The notes under the pieces: model-generated
What the model saw: the letters and a program-made list of their open reading frames with translations, nothing else
Databases searched by the model: none
What the model was told of the DNA's origin: nothing
Made by a program: the position numbers and the translations under genes
In this document: piece by piece, positions 24,931-37,009 of the stretch
Numbering within the stretch: position 1 is the stretch's first letter
Layout: every line of letters starts with the position of its first letter
Source: Epiperipatus broadwayi
Taxonomy: Eukaryota > Onychophora > Udeonychophora > Euonychophora > Peripatidae
Length of the DNA stretch: 64,000 bases
NCBI GenBank assembly: GCA_028023455.1
Contig: JAQFVV010012420.1
Coordinates: 9,445,194 to 9,509,193 of the forward strand
Direction: 5' to 3'

Positions 24931-25971
24931 GGTTTTTTCCCCGGGTTTTGCTGACAAGGCAATAGATAGACATGAAACCATAGTACAGGATGATAAAACT
25001 TATGATGTCATTGAAGTGGATGAAAAGTACAAAGAAGGGAAGACTAGAAGAAGAGAAAGTACCGGAAATTCAAACGAGTAAATATTTTTTCATGTATGTT
25101 TGATGGTCAGATCTTGAAGTTAGATGAAAGTTTACCTTCAGAACCAATGAAAAAGACTTTCGATGAGAACTATAAGCAATTTGGATCATAATCATGAGGT
25201 ATTATTCATACTTCGAAAAATTTGAACAAAACCCTTGTTAAAGCTCTGGAAGATAACTTTAAGTATATGCTTAATAGCAACAGTTTTTCTAACTTTGAAA
25301 TCAAATTTGAAGACCTTGCCCAAACAAGTTTTTTAAATGCAATATCTTTGAGAGCTCTTGAAAGTATTAAAATTATTAGATATGTTATGATGTCAAGGAA
25401 TCGAATTACTGATGATGTAGATATGACGAGTTTTTCTACATCAATGGACTACAGGCATCCTGACTAAGCCAGTCAAAAAGGCAAAGAGACCTGACATACC
25501 TGCAGATCGAGGAAAGGACTATAGATAAAGCTGGACAAGTCAGAGGGACAGTAGATATAAAAATAAATGAAGACTGGTTAATGAAAATGGCTAAAGAATT
25601 TGGATAACAATAGCAAAGAAAAAAATAAATTGTAATAGTTTTAAATTTCTATTTTGGTTATAGTTTGGGAAGTAAAATAAATAGCATGGATAAGGATAGA
25701 TTGGGTCATGGGAGTAAAAATAACTAAATAAACAAATGGACTTATATAAAGATAATTACAATTAATTTTTTTTCATAACTCGTATTTATTAACAAAATAG
25801 CAGCAGCAGGGAAAAATAAAAAGTAAATCAATAAATAAGTCAATGCTAGTCAGATAAGATAATTTTTTTAAGATATATGACATCAGTTTAAACCTGGTTC
25901 TTTTGTTACTGAAGCATCGAGTAAAAATTTTTTTAAAAAAAACTTGTTTGTTCCTTATAAGTCCGGAATAA
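24931..25971 (+). other. Interior region of long-LTR element
   Basis: About 1.04 kb between the LTRs. The first ~680 bp carries fragments of a coding region on the plus strand (see 24951-25609). The remaining ~360 bp is A/T-rich noncoding DNA ending TCCGGAATAA before the 3' LTR, with no clean polypurine tract. Confidence 0.6.
24951..25609 (+). pseudogene. Unidentified protein remnant inside the long-LTR element
   Basis: Plus-strand frames with protein-like composition follow each other with shifts and stops. One runs GFADKAIDRHETIVQDDKTY to 25081. Another has ILKLDESLPSEPMKKTFDE near 25110-25180. A third (25222-25467) has LVKALEDNFKYMLNSNSF and ALESIKIIRYVMMSRNRI. The last ends IKINEDWLMKMAKEFG at a stop near 25606. 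Together they look like one protein of perhaps 200 residues, lightly to moderately decayed. I see no RT, protease, integrase or zinc-knuckle motif and do not recognise a gag. It could be an unfamiliar structural protein or a captured host gene. Confidence 0.5.
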
Positions 25972-28900
25972 TGAAGCAGTCTACCTGATACTCGGATTGA
26001 GCTTCACAGCCCACTTGATCTTCCACCACCAAACCATATTCAAACTCCATCCTTACACGTATACATATTTATTAATACGTATACTTTGTAGCTTTAATAA
26101 AATAACTGATGTAGATATCTTAATGTAACTAATTTTAATGAATAAATATTTGTTTTGATTTTAATTCATATACGTGCATAATGGATATGTACATATTATA
26201 GGTGAGGGAAGATTGCTTTTAAAACATCAAATTAAAGTATATTACTGTGTATTTTTAAAATTATATTTAATTTATTTTAATCATGGTAGTCAGAGAAGGT
26301 GACGCAATCCTTATAAGAATATTCTTGAATGTAATTAAGACAATTTACTGGAAACCCAATTAGTCCATCTAAAACATGATAATTTTATAGAATAATGTAA
26401 GAATCCATTAATGGAAATTTTATTCACTTTCAAATTTGTTTTAAAATCATAGATCATTTTAAAACAATCGGTCCGAGAAAGTTTAACAGGATTGCATTGT
26501 CTTCAAAACTTAAACAAAAGGTGCATTCGGTCAGCAAATTCCAGATCCACTAAGTGAATAAAGTGCCTCAGGTCTAGCAGTTAAGTGCTTTTCAATATCA
26601 ACGGAAAAATAGTATAAATACTGCTAGATTTGAATCCAGAGGGAACTCATAATATTTAAACAGCAATGGTAGAGATAATCCACGCTTGTCGTGATGATAA
26701 TTCAATGTATATCCACGCTTGTGATGATAATTCAATGTATAGTGAGTTGCGGAAATTTTCACCTCTCTCCGTTCAAATATGTTCTTTCCCCACAATCATA
26801 GCTCTGGATCTCAGTACCCATGAACTTTAATGTACTTAGAGACTGAATAGTTTAATGCTACCTGCCTGACTGACCAAATCTAGTTCTAGTTTACCAATCC
26901 CAATGGACACTAAATCATCAAGGATCATCACTAATTTTATAAAGGTAAAAGAACTCTAGCTGCTGTCTAGTGTCTAAACTCTTAAATTCAGCCCTCCATA
27001 ATTATTTCTAATTATATAATTTAAAATATTCTATTAGTTGGTCCTTCGACCAGAAATTTAATATTTTGTTAAAATGATTTGTAATTAACTTACCACTAGC
27101 TTCTATATAACTTTAATTTCTTTCTGTCATTGAGCTTCTATTAAACAAATGTAATATTTTTTTTATCTTCGTGTGGCAATAATATTTTATAATTTACATT
27201 ATTGTTTTATGTATTTAAATATGCCAATAATTCCTCAAATTCGCTAGTTAGTCATTTGCTTTTTATTTAATTTTTGCCCCTCTCTACTTAAAGAGGTGAC
27301 TAGATTAAGTTGAATTAAAACAAATCATTTTTATCTTAGCAAACGCTTGGGAATTTGGGGAATACAAATTAATTCTATCTCATAAGTTTATTGTAGAAAA
27401 ACAATCTGTTTTTCTAAGAAATGTTTTTTATTTTATTTGAATAATAAGCGCTAACCTTAAATTGAATTTTGTTATCTGAAATTAAGACTTATTTTGAAAT
27501 TAATAACCACTCCATTTGTATATATATTTCATTAGGTTTATAATATAAAGCACTTAACCAAATTCTCATATTTATTTAATGTTGTGGGAAGTTTATAGAT
27601 AAATTAATGTAATGGGGAAGGGGAGTCTTCTAATGATTTTGTATTTTAGTAATAAGCTTAAATCTTACTGTTTAGTATTTAAGTCTTACTATTACATTGG
27701 ACATTCCCAATATATATATATATATAGGTTACAATTCATTCATCCTTAGTGTTAAAATATGTTTTTTGTTCCAAGCATTGTATGCAAACAGGCTTCCATA
27801 TTCAAATGCACATGTGTATCTTCGTGCTTTGTTCCCTGGGATTTTCGGTAATCCGGATCCCGTATATTCATTCCAAGAACATGGCTTCCACCTCCACCCC
27901 CCATGGGACTTATTTTGTCATGAGCTATTGACATAGGGTCACTCCTGGAAATGCCTGGCCTATTGTTATTAATAGCCAACACTTTCATTCTGTGAACTGA
28001 ACCTGCCAAAGTAGCAGAAGAAATTAGGTCACCATTCTTTGTCCTTCAATTTGGAAGCACATTTTTCAGATCATCTAATTTCGCCACCATGCATACCCCG
28101 CTCTTAAAGTTCTCGCCATAACTCAAACCTATGAATGTCCATAAACCATAATATTATGATTCTACTAAACATCTATTTACTATATCTATTAATATTTTTA
28201 TATGCGCATCTTTTTGCGACGCTTATATATATATATGTGTGTGTTAACGAGCTATCCCACACGTTTCTCACTCAGGAAAACTGACATCCTTTTACCTATT
28301 AATAAAAATGTATTTTTGTAATAAAGTTAATATTTCAGTCATAAAATAATGTTTGTAAGCTAAATCGGTTAAGTGCTATATTTTGTTTTCTTCTGGGGGT
28401 GGATTGGTATCTCACAAAGATATTTCCTCATAGTGCTAAATCAACTGTTCATCAATATAGTTATTAATTATTGACATATGAGCTAGCCACAATCAAATAA
28501 AGTAATCAAATCTGTCATTTTCTAAGGTATAAACAAATGTCATATGATCTACCTGCTACCGTCTAAATGTCATTCAAATTATATGTACATCAAGAGGCCA
28601 ATGACGATTAATAAAATAATAAAACGAGTATTTATGCATATTTCTTTAAATTAATATATCATAAACTTGCAGAATGCTCGCTCTGACTAGATGATCTCCT
28701 GCTAATCTTATAGATATAATTAATATGAAAGATCATGACCTTTAAATGGATCAAACTTCTATTTAATACTAAAATATCCCATTATATAATTTCAAATTAG
28801 AGTCTTTTTGTGTCTCCGCTATGCGATGCCGGTGGGGAGTGATAAATTAGATCGGTATCATCGGGATTGTTGCTCATAAGTTGGTAGATCTGGAAAATAG

Positions 28901-29010
28901 GGCAGAGTTCATGAGTGTTCCTGACATGTATTTTGCACATGATTGGACTCTAGTTACTTTTGCCTAGATGCTAGATCTTGTTATATGAACAGACAAAACT
29001 GACCGGTACA
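25972..29010 (+). repeat. 3' LTR of long-LTR element
   Basis: 3039 bp, collinear with the 5' LTR but without the mariner-type MITE. It contains a small local duplication of ATCCACGCTTGT...AATTCAATGTAT at 26676-26738 that the 5' copy lacks. Divergence between the LTRs (many substitutions and indels) suggests an old insertion. Confidence 0.68.
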
Positions 29011-29014
29011 ATAC
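29011..29014. repeat. Target-site duplication ATAC, right copy
   Basis: Directly follows the terminal CA of the 3' LTR and matches 21057-21060. Confidence 0.6.
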
Positions 29015-32000
29015 TAAGCTTATAACAGAAATTCCCAAGCATATCCTAGAGCACATTCTAAAATACTGATAAAGCAGAGGACAACCTTTTTTCAAAGCAT
29101 TATTATACTATTTATATAGAACATGGTTAGAGAAATTAAAAAATTACTTTTGTTTAATTTTTTCATACTACTGATAATTATTTTTTAGTTTCTAAATTAC
29201 ACCAGCTATAATTAGCTTCTAAAAAAATATTTAGGTGCCACTGGCAATCCAAAATTTGAAGTTTAAAATTATGATTCTTTCAAAACTAAGAAAAAATTGA
29301 GATTTAATAATGCGCAATTGTTTCTTATATTGTAAATTTGGACAAACTAATTGTGGATTTTTAAGACTTCTTTTTGTGTTGGTACTATTAAAATAAAAAA
29401 AAATTTCCGAAAAAATACTTTTAATGTTATTCAAATTACAAATTCAACAGAAATAGTAATGATCGCAATTCCTTGCTGCAGTGTAAACTCTTGTTGGCAT
29501 TGGAGATGGTGCTACATCTGTTACATGTACTGTTGATTTTGTTTTTCATTAATTACCAACTGTTGATTTGTATTGCATTGATGTTAACTTGAGCAACTAC
29601 ATTTGCATTAATGGCATCAGTGACACCCTCCTTTTTTTCATTGTATGCACTGTTGTCTGCTTTTTTGTTTTCTGATGACTGCTTAAATTAAAATTTTAAA
29701 TAAAACCTTTTTTATGGTGGACACTTAAATCAATCCACAGGCACATTTGTGCTCACTGGCACTATAGGGAACCCCAGGCTTATTGATCACATTTATATCT
29801 ATATTTATCGTGTGTATGTGTTTATTCAAACTACTATTTTTTAAAAAATTTAACAGAAATATCAGACTTTCTGAAGACATTGATGTATCGTAACCCAATT
29901 TTAATGCAATGAAATGTTTTGGACATCTTTTTTTTTACACTAATGTAATAGCAGTCATTATTGACAACTCTTCAGCTTTTTTGATGCAATTAAATCTTGA
30001 GTTCTATAATCATATCTATTTGCAGTTATCGATTTTATATGTTTCAGTAAACTATTCATATAAACATTGCAGAATGCAATACAAAAATTGTTCTGTGACT
30101 TTCATTACTTAAGAAAAATACTTTATGATTTTTTTTTTAATTTTGTAAAGCTTATGTTATACTTAGAAAATATATGAAATATAGTATTATATCAAACTTT
30201 TGGAAATATAAAAGCGAAGAATAAAATTGCTTCCAATGTAACTCAAATAAATATGATAGTATATTTTCTAAACTATTTAAATTTTGAATTTAGTGAGGGC
30301 ATTACAAACAAATAGTTGCTGGCGTATAAAATGTTTTATAATTGCCATTTTTAATGTTTTTACTTTGTGGGAGAGGTATATAATTGAAGAAGTGTGTATT
30401 AATACGACATGGCTTCACTAAATTATATTAGTCTTAGAAGTTATGCCATCTGATCTTGAGGCAGCTTTTATGGTTTCATTTTATAAAAGTATACAAAAAT
30501 GTGTAATGATATTGCAATTAATGTTAAGAACATCAGTGAAATGTTCTAATTATATTAGTTACAGATTTATTGGAATAAGAAACAAATAGAATAGTGAATA
30601 AAGATACAGTTTGTATATTGCTCTTATTATTTCAATCAGGATATGTTCAATTGAAAAATTTGAGACTTAGAAATTAGTTGGTTGTACATTGAAGTGAATG
30701 GCAAACATTTGAAATGAAAAATAGTGACTGGAATGTATACTATTTCCAACTATTATGATTGTTTTTTAATTAATTTATGGATGACTTCATAAAATAGATA
30801 TCGAAATGTGATATATTGATTTGATAGTGCAGTTTTTAATATGTACTGATTATATGCAATAAGTATGAATTTATTTTTATTTTTTTTGGCCTTCAGATAT
30901 GACGACTGCTTTTTTTTTTTTTATCCATTTAAAGTATCTCCAGAAGGACTTCACTACTTTGAATGCAATCTATATTTTTTGTTTTAAGAATTAATGTTCA
31001 AAAATATCAGGTATTTTATAAGTCAATGAATAATTATAAGCTTGAAAAATGCTGCTATAGTCAACGAGTTGAAAGATAACTATTGAAGTCAAATTATTTA
31101 TATGAACTATTCCTTTTATTAAATGGAAATGACACAAGAAAGATTTAAAAAATGTTTATTTTAAGTAAATTCTTTATTAACAAAAATTATATTTCTATAA
31201 TAATTATTTACATATAAATTTTAAATTACAAATCATATTTATGTATAATATTGAATTAACTATTATAAGGACACATTTTCATTGGATTGGCAAAAGTTAT
31301 TTTAGATAAACTTGAGCAATGTTTGCTTGGTGAAATGGCTTAAAAATAGGAAAGCTATAATTGTGAAGTCTTTCAAAAAATGAGTGAAGTTAAAATACAG
31401 CATCCCAATGTATCAAGTGAACAGACTAAAACATTGCATGTAATGTTGTATTTCAAGTTTACATTTTGATTTTTTTAATCATTGCCAAAACTTGTTCGTT
31501 CTTTTTTTGTTTGGTATTAGGATGACCATACTACTTTATAAGTAAGTAATAATTGATACATTTATAAAAATAAAGGAATTGCATAAAAAAAAAAAAACGA
31601 ATTGATATATTGTTTCCCAGATTAATAGAAGCAACATAATTTTAATTCTATAATAAAGATATTTCTTCATTAAACTGCCACAGAGCACTACAAGTTTCCA
31701 GAAACTTAAACATTAAATTTATAATTAAGTTATTAGTTTTAGTAAATATTAAACATATTTTCAATTCTTTAAAGTTTATTAAAAAGTAGTTTTATGTAAA
31801 TTAATTTTAACGATTAAAGTTTTCGATTTTTTGTGCAGGCCTTTTATTTTATAGGTATCCTTTTCTTTTTCACAAGCTTTTTTGCAATTAAAAAAAAGTC
31901 GGTGATTAAAATTTCTATGTTTATTACATTTTCTATTTTAGAAATAAAAGTTGGACAAATTTATCATTTAGAACAGGTACATTTCTTGCTATTAGCAATT

Positions 32001-32104
32001 GTATTTATTGTACTTATATTATTGTCTTGAATACAGTTAATGATTTATTTAAATTGCTGTAGTCGAAATTAACTCTTCTTATCTCATTAGTTGGTGGACA
32101 ATAG
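29015..32104. other. A/T-rich noncoding stretch with weak exon candidates
   Basis: Mostly featureless A/T-rich DNA. The only annotated candidate is the minus-strand exon at 29553-29681. A hydrophobic plus-strand frame at 31840-32030, following TTTTTTGTGCAG, was considered and not accepted. Confidence 0.5.
29553..29681 (-). CDS. Possible minus-strand terminal exon, unidentified
   Basis: On the minus strand an acceptor-like TTTTAATTTAAG ends at 29682. It is followed by 42 open codons and a TAA at 29553-29555. The peptide includes SSENKKADNSAYNEKKEG and VTDAINANVVAQVNINA, a composition unlike random A/T-rich translation but low in complexity (N-rich). No family is recognised and no upstream exon was found. 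It could be chance or a decayed fragment. Confidence 0.22.
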   Translation of the reverse strand, partial: QSSENKKADNSAYNEKKEGVTDAINANVVAQVNINAIQINSW

Positions 32105-32247
32105 TTATTCCAACTTTTTATTCCAAATCTGATAAATGTACAGTCCGGTTTCCCTTAGCTCTAGATATTCCACCCTAGATTTTTTCCATGCTGGCATTCT
32201 TTCCACAACAATATGCATCATTCTGAATGTCTTACCAAATAATCATA
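32105..32247 (-). CDS. Possible minus-strand coding fragment, unidentified
   Basis: The block is GC-richer than its surroundings. The minus strand is open from about 32247 to TAA at 32105-32107, reading FRMMHIVVERMPAWKKSRVE and then YLELRETGLYIYQIWNKKLE. This looks like real protein (aromatic and charged residues in balance). There is a CATTCAG acceptor-like string just before the MMH segment. I cannot name the family. It may be a terminal exon or the remnant of a transposon protein. Confidence 0.33.
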
Positions 32248-33023
32248 TTGTTTATTAAAGCCAATGATCTTTATTTTCATCAATTAAACTCAAGTTCTGA
32301 ATATTAACTCAAAATATAGTTTGGAAATATATAATTCAAGAAAATGATTAAGGAATAAGGCTAATTAAAAATTTAAAAAAATCAAGGACAAACACATGCA
32401 TGAAAATACATCAGTATTCAATATTTTTGAAAAGTGCATTACAATACTTTGGAACTGTTTGAATAATATCATTCTATGGTCTGTCTTACTATTACAGAAA
32501 ATTCATCCTGAGTGAAATAATACTTCAACCAAGAAAGGTGAGATGTAGCAAACTAAGAAAACTTCATCAAAATTTAAGTAACAATAAGAGAATTCTTTGC
32601 AACATACATCAGATTTTTAAGAAACTTTCTGACTTAATGTTATGCTTCTAATCAGTACTGTGACAGGTCTGACATTTCATGCATTCATATATACAAATAA
32701 AAAGTGACCACAATCAATTGCTTAGGAAATTTTAATAAGTGAACACTGAAAGCAGAAGATGGGCTTTAAAATTAACAAAAATGAATATTGATATTGAGAT
32801 GCAATATTTTCAATGAGACTATACCAGTAATGAATGTAAAGTTAAGTAGAAATAAGGTTTGAAATTAGATCAAAAGTTATAAAGCTGTTAACATTGAAAT
32901 CAATTGTGGAGAGTAAGTAGAATGATATTAAACAAAAGATTAATGATGGCAACATAAGTACAATAGTTTAGTAATATCTATGACAGTATTCCTGTGAGTA
33001 GTTCTTGTATATTAATCTCATAA
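32248..33023. other. A/T-rich noncoding stretch
   Basis: No supported feature. The strings are typical of intron or intergenic A/T-rich DNA. Confidence 0.5.
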
Positions 33024-33156
33024 TTATAGTTTTTCAATATGAGCCAAAAGCTTGACAGAATCACTTAAAACCTCATCATCAATAATAAAATGTTGCCTAA
33101 AAAAGTCCATGTGGAATATATATGGCAGGGAATGGAGAGTTACATAAAGTAAATCA
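33024..33156 (-). CDS. Possible minus-strand terminal exon, unidentified
   Basis: A pyrimidine-rich acceptor, CCCCCCACATATTACAG on the minus strand, ends at 33157. It is followed by an open frame of 43 residues from DLLYVTLHSLPYIFHMDFF to VLSDSVKLLAHIEKL and TAA at 33024-33026. The frame stays open upstream of the acceptor too, so the exon boundary is a judgement. The peptide is plausible as a protein C-terminus but matches nothing I recognise. Its relation to the minus-strand fragments at 32105 and 29553 is unknown, and each ends in its own stop. Confidence 0.35.
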
Positions 33157-34919
33157 CTGTAATATGTGGGGGGAAATGATATGTAATGGATGCAAAATAT
33201 TTGAAGTATACATTCACAGTAGCATCTTTTTATCACAGATTTAGATATGATCTCATGTATAAAAACAATGAACTTACCTAAATCACTAATCATGAGAGTT
33301 TAAATAATATTCTCACTGCTAATGTCTAAATATTTTAAATTCAGAACTTTGATGAATTATTGCTATATGGTTTGTATGCCGCTTCATCTGACGTTTTGAA
33401 ATCCTTTTTTTTATTTATTTTGGGGATAAGCAAAACGAGATTATCTCTACCAGATTTATTCTGTTGAAAATCAATGAAGTTTGTGAAACATTTGGGAGAA
33501 CAAAAGTTTACTGCATACAACCAATTAAACTCTTAAATATAAGACTTGGTTTTGCTAAAAACTTAATATTAGCAATTTCTAATTTTCTTAATCATAGATC
33601 TAATTTTTACAAATGTAGAGTATATTAAAAGGTTATTTATTTATTTATGGAACAATGTAATTACATTATGAGAGTTGTTTTATAATTGCTAATTTTCAAT
33701 GCTGGAATGTTATGAAAACAAATGTAAATTCTCAACTAGAAATATTTATTTTCTTTTTGACCTATATTTGTTAAATTTTTTGAAGGTAACATAATATAAA
33801 TTTCATAAAATCACAATTATATATACTTTTGTTAAATATCCTTTCATAGTGAAAATTATATTGGGACAAGTGTTTAATGTTAACATTTGATTGGAAGATA
33901 TTTTACATTGGTTGCATAAGATAACTAGAATTTAATAAAAAGTTACAAACAATTCAAATCAAGCATTTAATTGATAATTATTTATTTATTTTGATTCTGA
34001 TTATAATACTGTATTTAGGAGTAGTAGAGAATATATTTAAATTGTAAAAGGAAAGACCCATTGATGGTGACACTGATTCAGAGTATTAGTTTGGGCAATT
34101 TTGGGGAAATAAGAAGTGTCACCTTCCTATTATATATTATTTGGCTAACTCGGTGTTCACTCTTATTTGATTCAAGTTGCATGGATCCTCGAATTGTATT
34201 TTTAAAAAAAATTAAGGAAAGAGACTATCGGATTGCCTCACAAGCAATGATAAAGTGTACATGGGAGCTAATAGACATTAATAAAATTGCAAGAACATAA
34301 TTATAAAGACATTGTTTAATGATTTTGAATAGTTCTTTCAAAAACATAGTTTTAAAAAGTTATTTTGTAGAATGACTTTAGATAAATTTTGCTTTTAAGA
34401 ACTTATTTGTATTATTGGCATGTTAACATAGTTATATTTGCATGGTTGAATGTTTACTCTGGATGATTTAGTTCTTGAGTAATTGTACTAATAGTTCATT
34501 ACCGTATATAATTATAAAATTTTCTTAAAAGTTCCAATGTAACTAATAAGTTAAAATAAACGTTTTTGGGGGTTTTTTTAATAAAAAAAAAATGAATTTT
34601 TATTTTTCATAAAATAATTGAAGTTTTATATTATTAATTTTTTTTCAATATCTGCTGCTCTTAGTTTTGATTCTTCCATTTTATTGCATATGCTAAATTA
34701 CATATACATATAAAAATTATTAATTTGAAAAGCTCATTCTTCATATGCAGAGATTCATTTGCTTCTATGACCCGACTATCTAGTAATGTAAGAATAATCA
34801 TAGAGTCTGATTGAGATGTTCATTTACCAAAGACAATGTTTTTAATTAATTGAACAAACAGAATTTTTTCAAAAATCAATCTATGAACTTTTAGTTCTTG
34901 AATCTGTTATTCTACATTA
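33157..34919. other. A/T-rich noncoding stretch
   Basis: A 9-bp inverted pair, GGTGACACT and AGTGTCACC, brackets about 34064-34122. A plus-strand open frame at 34061-34300 contains MDPRIVFLKKIKERDYRIAS, but it has no splice context or known motif. Nothing else is supported. Confidence 0.45.
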
Positions 34920-34927
34920 CACTAAAC
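34920..34927. repeat. hAT target-site duplication, left copy (CACTAAAC)
   Basis: Eight bases before the CAG end. The right copy at 35397-35404 reads CACTAAAT, seven of eight matching. Confidence 0.75.
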
Positions 34928-35396
34928 CAGGTGTGGGCAAATAGTGGCCCGAGGGCCACATGTGGCCCACTAAGAGTTTTTATGCAGCCCTCCAAGACAA
35001 TCAGAAAAATTTGCCATGAACTGAGAGTTCCTTCCCGTGCATAATTGAAGATTCATCTCTTATTTTCCACTAGGATGGCCACATCAATGTGCAGTGATTT
35101 GCCAGTTGATCTGGTTAATTTAAATTTTGTCTTTGCATTAGCAAATATATACATTTCTAACTTTAGTGAAACCATGAACCCTCCGAAAAAATGTAAAATT
35201 GGTGATGAATGTTGTGTGTTTAATGAAGAAGGGACAAACAAATATTTCTTTGGTAATACAGGGAATAAAGCAGTGTGCTTATTGTGTCACAAAAAAAGGT
35301 GTGGCCCTCCGCTAACCTTTATTTCCACAAAGTGGCCCAGATGTGGCCCTCTGCCAATTTTTGCGGCCCTCGAGCCAAAACAATTGCCCACCCCTG
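34928..35396 (+). mobile_element. Internally deleted hAT transposon
   Basis: It starts CAGGTGTGGGCAA and ends with the complement of CAGGGGTGGGCAA, the usual CAG(G)NGTGGGCAA ends of this hAT group. Repeated GGCCC/GGGCC-rich subterminal motifs follow (GGGCCACATGTGGCCC left, GTGGCCCAGATGTGGCCCTC right). The flanks are an 8-bp duplication, CACTAAAC/CACTAAAT. The 469-bp body keeps only the first ~42 codons of a transposase, so the copy is non-autonomous and arose by internal deletion. Confidence 0.88.
35174..35299 (+). pseudogene. hAT transposase N-terminal fragment
   Basis: The frame begins MNPPKKCKIGDECCVFNEEG and continues NKYFFGNTGNKAVCLLCHKK, then runs straight into the right subterminal repeat. 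It matches the N-terminus typical of GTF2IRD2/ZBED-like hAT transposases, with the paired cysteines of the first zinc-binding segment (CLLC). The DNA-binding and DDE regions are missing. It has no function as a transposase. Confidence 0.75.
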
Positions 35397-35404
35397 CACT
35401 AAAT
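35397..35404. repeat. hAT target-site duplication, right copy (CACTAAAT)
   Basis: Follows the terminal CCCCTG of the hAT element; differs from the left copy at the last base. Confidence 0.75.
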
Positions 35405-36640
35405 TATAATGTAGTGAACACATCAAGCAATGAATCTAGGTATTTAAATAATCCTACCATTGTCTTTTATATTTCACTATTGGAACAGAAGACCCTCAGA
35501 TCAATTCCAATTCTGGTACTAATAATAAAGCCATTTGATTATTTTTAATGATTTATTACTAATAATGTAATCCATAATTATAAGTAATAATATATAATTA
35601 TGGGTAAACTTAAAAGGAAAAATAGATAAATATTGATTTTTTAAAAATGAATAAAGTTACATTTAAAAAAGGCAAACATTTTAAGTAAAATAAATCCAAT
35701 ATCTTAGTTTCTGAAATATATATATACTATTTTACCTGAGATCGAATTTTTAAAATCATACATTAGATAACATTTTATATGCAGGTGTGTGTAAATCTGT
35801 ACTGTGAATTAATTTATTTAAGAAAGTAAATGTACATTAAACAAAGAAAGAAAAAAAGGATTAAATAATTTCATATTTTAAATATTCTTGGAATTTTTAT
35901 ATAAAGAAGAAAAAAATACTTAAGCAATCCTAGTTATTCTAAATTGTGTTTATAAAAGTTCTTCTTATGATGCTTCAAGAAAAGTTGGCGATAATGGTGT
36001 CTATTATTTAGCTTCGAAAACTTAGATAAGTTGAAAACTTATTACAAAAATATATTATTCATTCGTCGATTAATATATTTCACTGGATAAAAGGGAAAAA
36101 GTGATTATTTTAAAAATTGTTTAAACTTAGCATTACACTATAGCGATGTCTGCATTCATGTCAAGCTCTACTACACTCTCATAAGACTACTTAATTGTAT
36201 AATCTCAAAATAAATCCGAAATAGTAATGTAATTAAATAAAAAATAAATTGATCAAAATTCATTTTTTCAATCAACACTTTTAAGATTGCATTTTTAAAA
36301 TATGATAAATTCATTAATAATAAATTTTAAATTCAGCGCACAGAAAGTTATTGTAATAATAACATTAATAAAGTATAGTTTGAATACTATTATTCAAGAT
36401 TCTCCAACTTAGAAACCTGTAATATTAAAACATTTTTAGTTCATTCATTATGACTACAAGCTCTGTAGTGTATTAATTTATGAAAACAAGTTTAAAAAAA
36501 AAAACAGATCACTGTTAACACTTTTAACAATTTCTAAATATATAGAATACATAAAAGCAGTAAGTTTATAATTTTTTACTATATGTTTATCCTCAAAACA
36601 ACAGAAAATCCAATACTCCATCACTTTTAGGTTCACCTCG
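35405..36640. other. A/T-rich noncoding stretch
   Basis: Nothing identifiable beyond A/T-rich sequence with scattered microsatellite-like TATA runs. Confidence 0.5.
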
Positions 36641-36644
36641 ATGA

Positions 36645-36985
36645 CATATAGAGAAATTCATTTATAAAAAAGTTTCTAAAAGTCGTGTTGGTTTATCTGT
36701 TATTGATTTTTGACTGTATAAAATATAAAAGCAAACAGTAATTTTATACCTAAACATGTATTCTCATAAGAAATGTCAACTGTAGAATAATATCAGTTAT
36801 GCTTCGCAATATAACAAACACATGCATAAATTACAATTTGCATTAGAGAAACTCATTTGTAAAAAAAAGTTGAATTGCAAAATATCAGTCAGTTAATTCG
36901 TTATTGATTTTCAATTTTGTGCAAAATATAAAATGAAAAAAATTTGCAGTTCTATGCTAAACATTTATCTTCAAAATGCCAACAG
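36645..36985 (+). repeat. ~195-bp diverged direct repeat pair
   Basis: Two consecutive blocks share AGAGAAA(T/C)TCATTT(A/G)TAAAAAA, CGTTATTGATTTT-like and ATGCC/ATGTCAAC segments in the same order. They lead into the ~450-bp repeat array. No coding content. Confidence 0.5.
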
Positions 36986-37009
36986 AAAAACATACCGAGG
37001 TTATCATTT

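Larger units (their letters stand above)
21061..29010 (+). mobile_element. LTR retroelement with ~3-kb LTRs and ~1-kb interior
   Basis: Two direct repeats, 21061-24930 and 25972-29010, both begin TGAAGCA and end GTACA, so they have the TG...CA ends of LTRs. A 4-bp duplication ATAC flanks the pair. After removing a 928-bp mariner-type insertion from the first copy, both are about 3 kb. The interior (24931-25971) is only ~1.04 kb and lacks any RT, protease or integrase motif. No clear tRNA primer site or polypurine tract stands out, and orientation follows the readable interior frames. It is non-autonomous. A simple tandem duplication is the alternative, but the TG...CA ends and matching flanks favour an LTR element. 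Confidence 0.68.

Noticed and set aside
27752-28009. Overlapping plus and minus frames in the 3' LTR of the long-LTR element
   Set aside because: The matching place in the 5' LTR does not keep the same frames.
31840-32030. Hydrophobic plus-strand frame after an acceptor-like TTTTTTGTGCAG
   Set aside because: T-rich DNA readily yields F/I/L-rich frames; no start, partner exon or family.
34061-34300. 79-residue plus-strand frame with MDPRIVFLKKIKERDYR
   Set aside because: No recognised domain and no splice sites; overlaps a small inverted pair. Not enough to call a gene.
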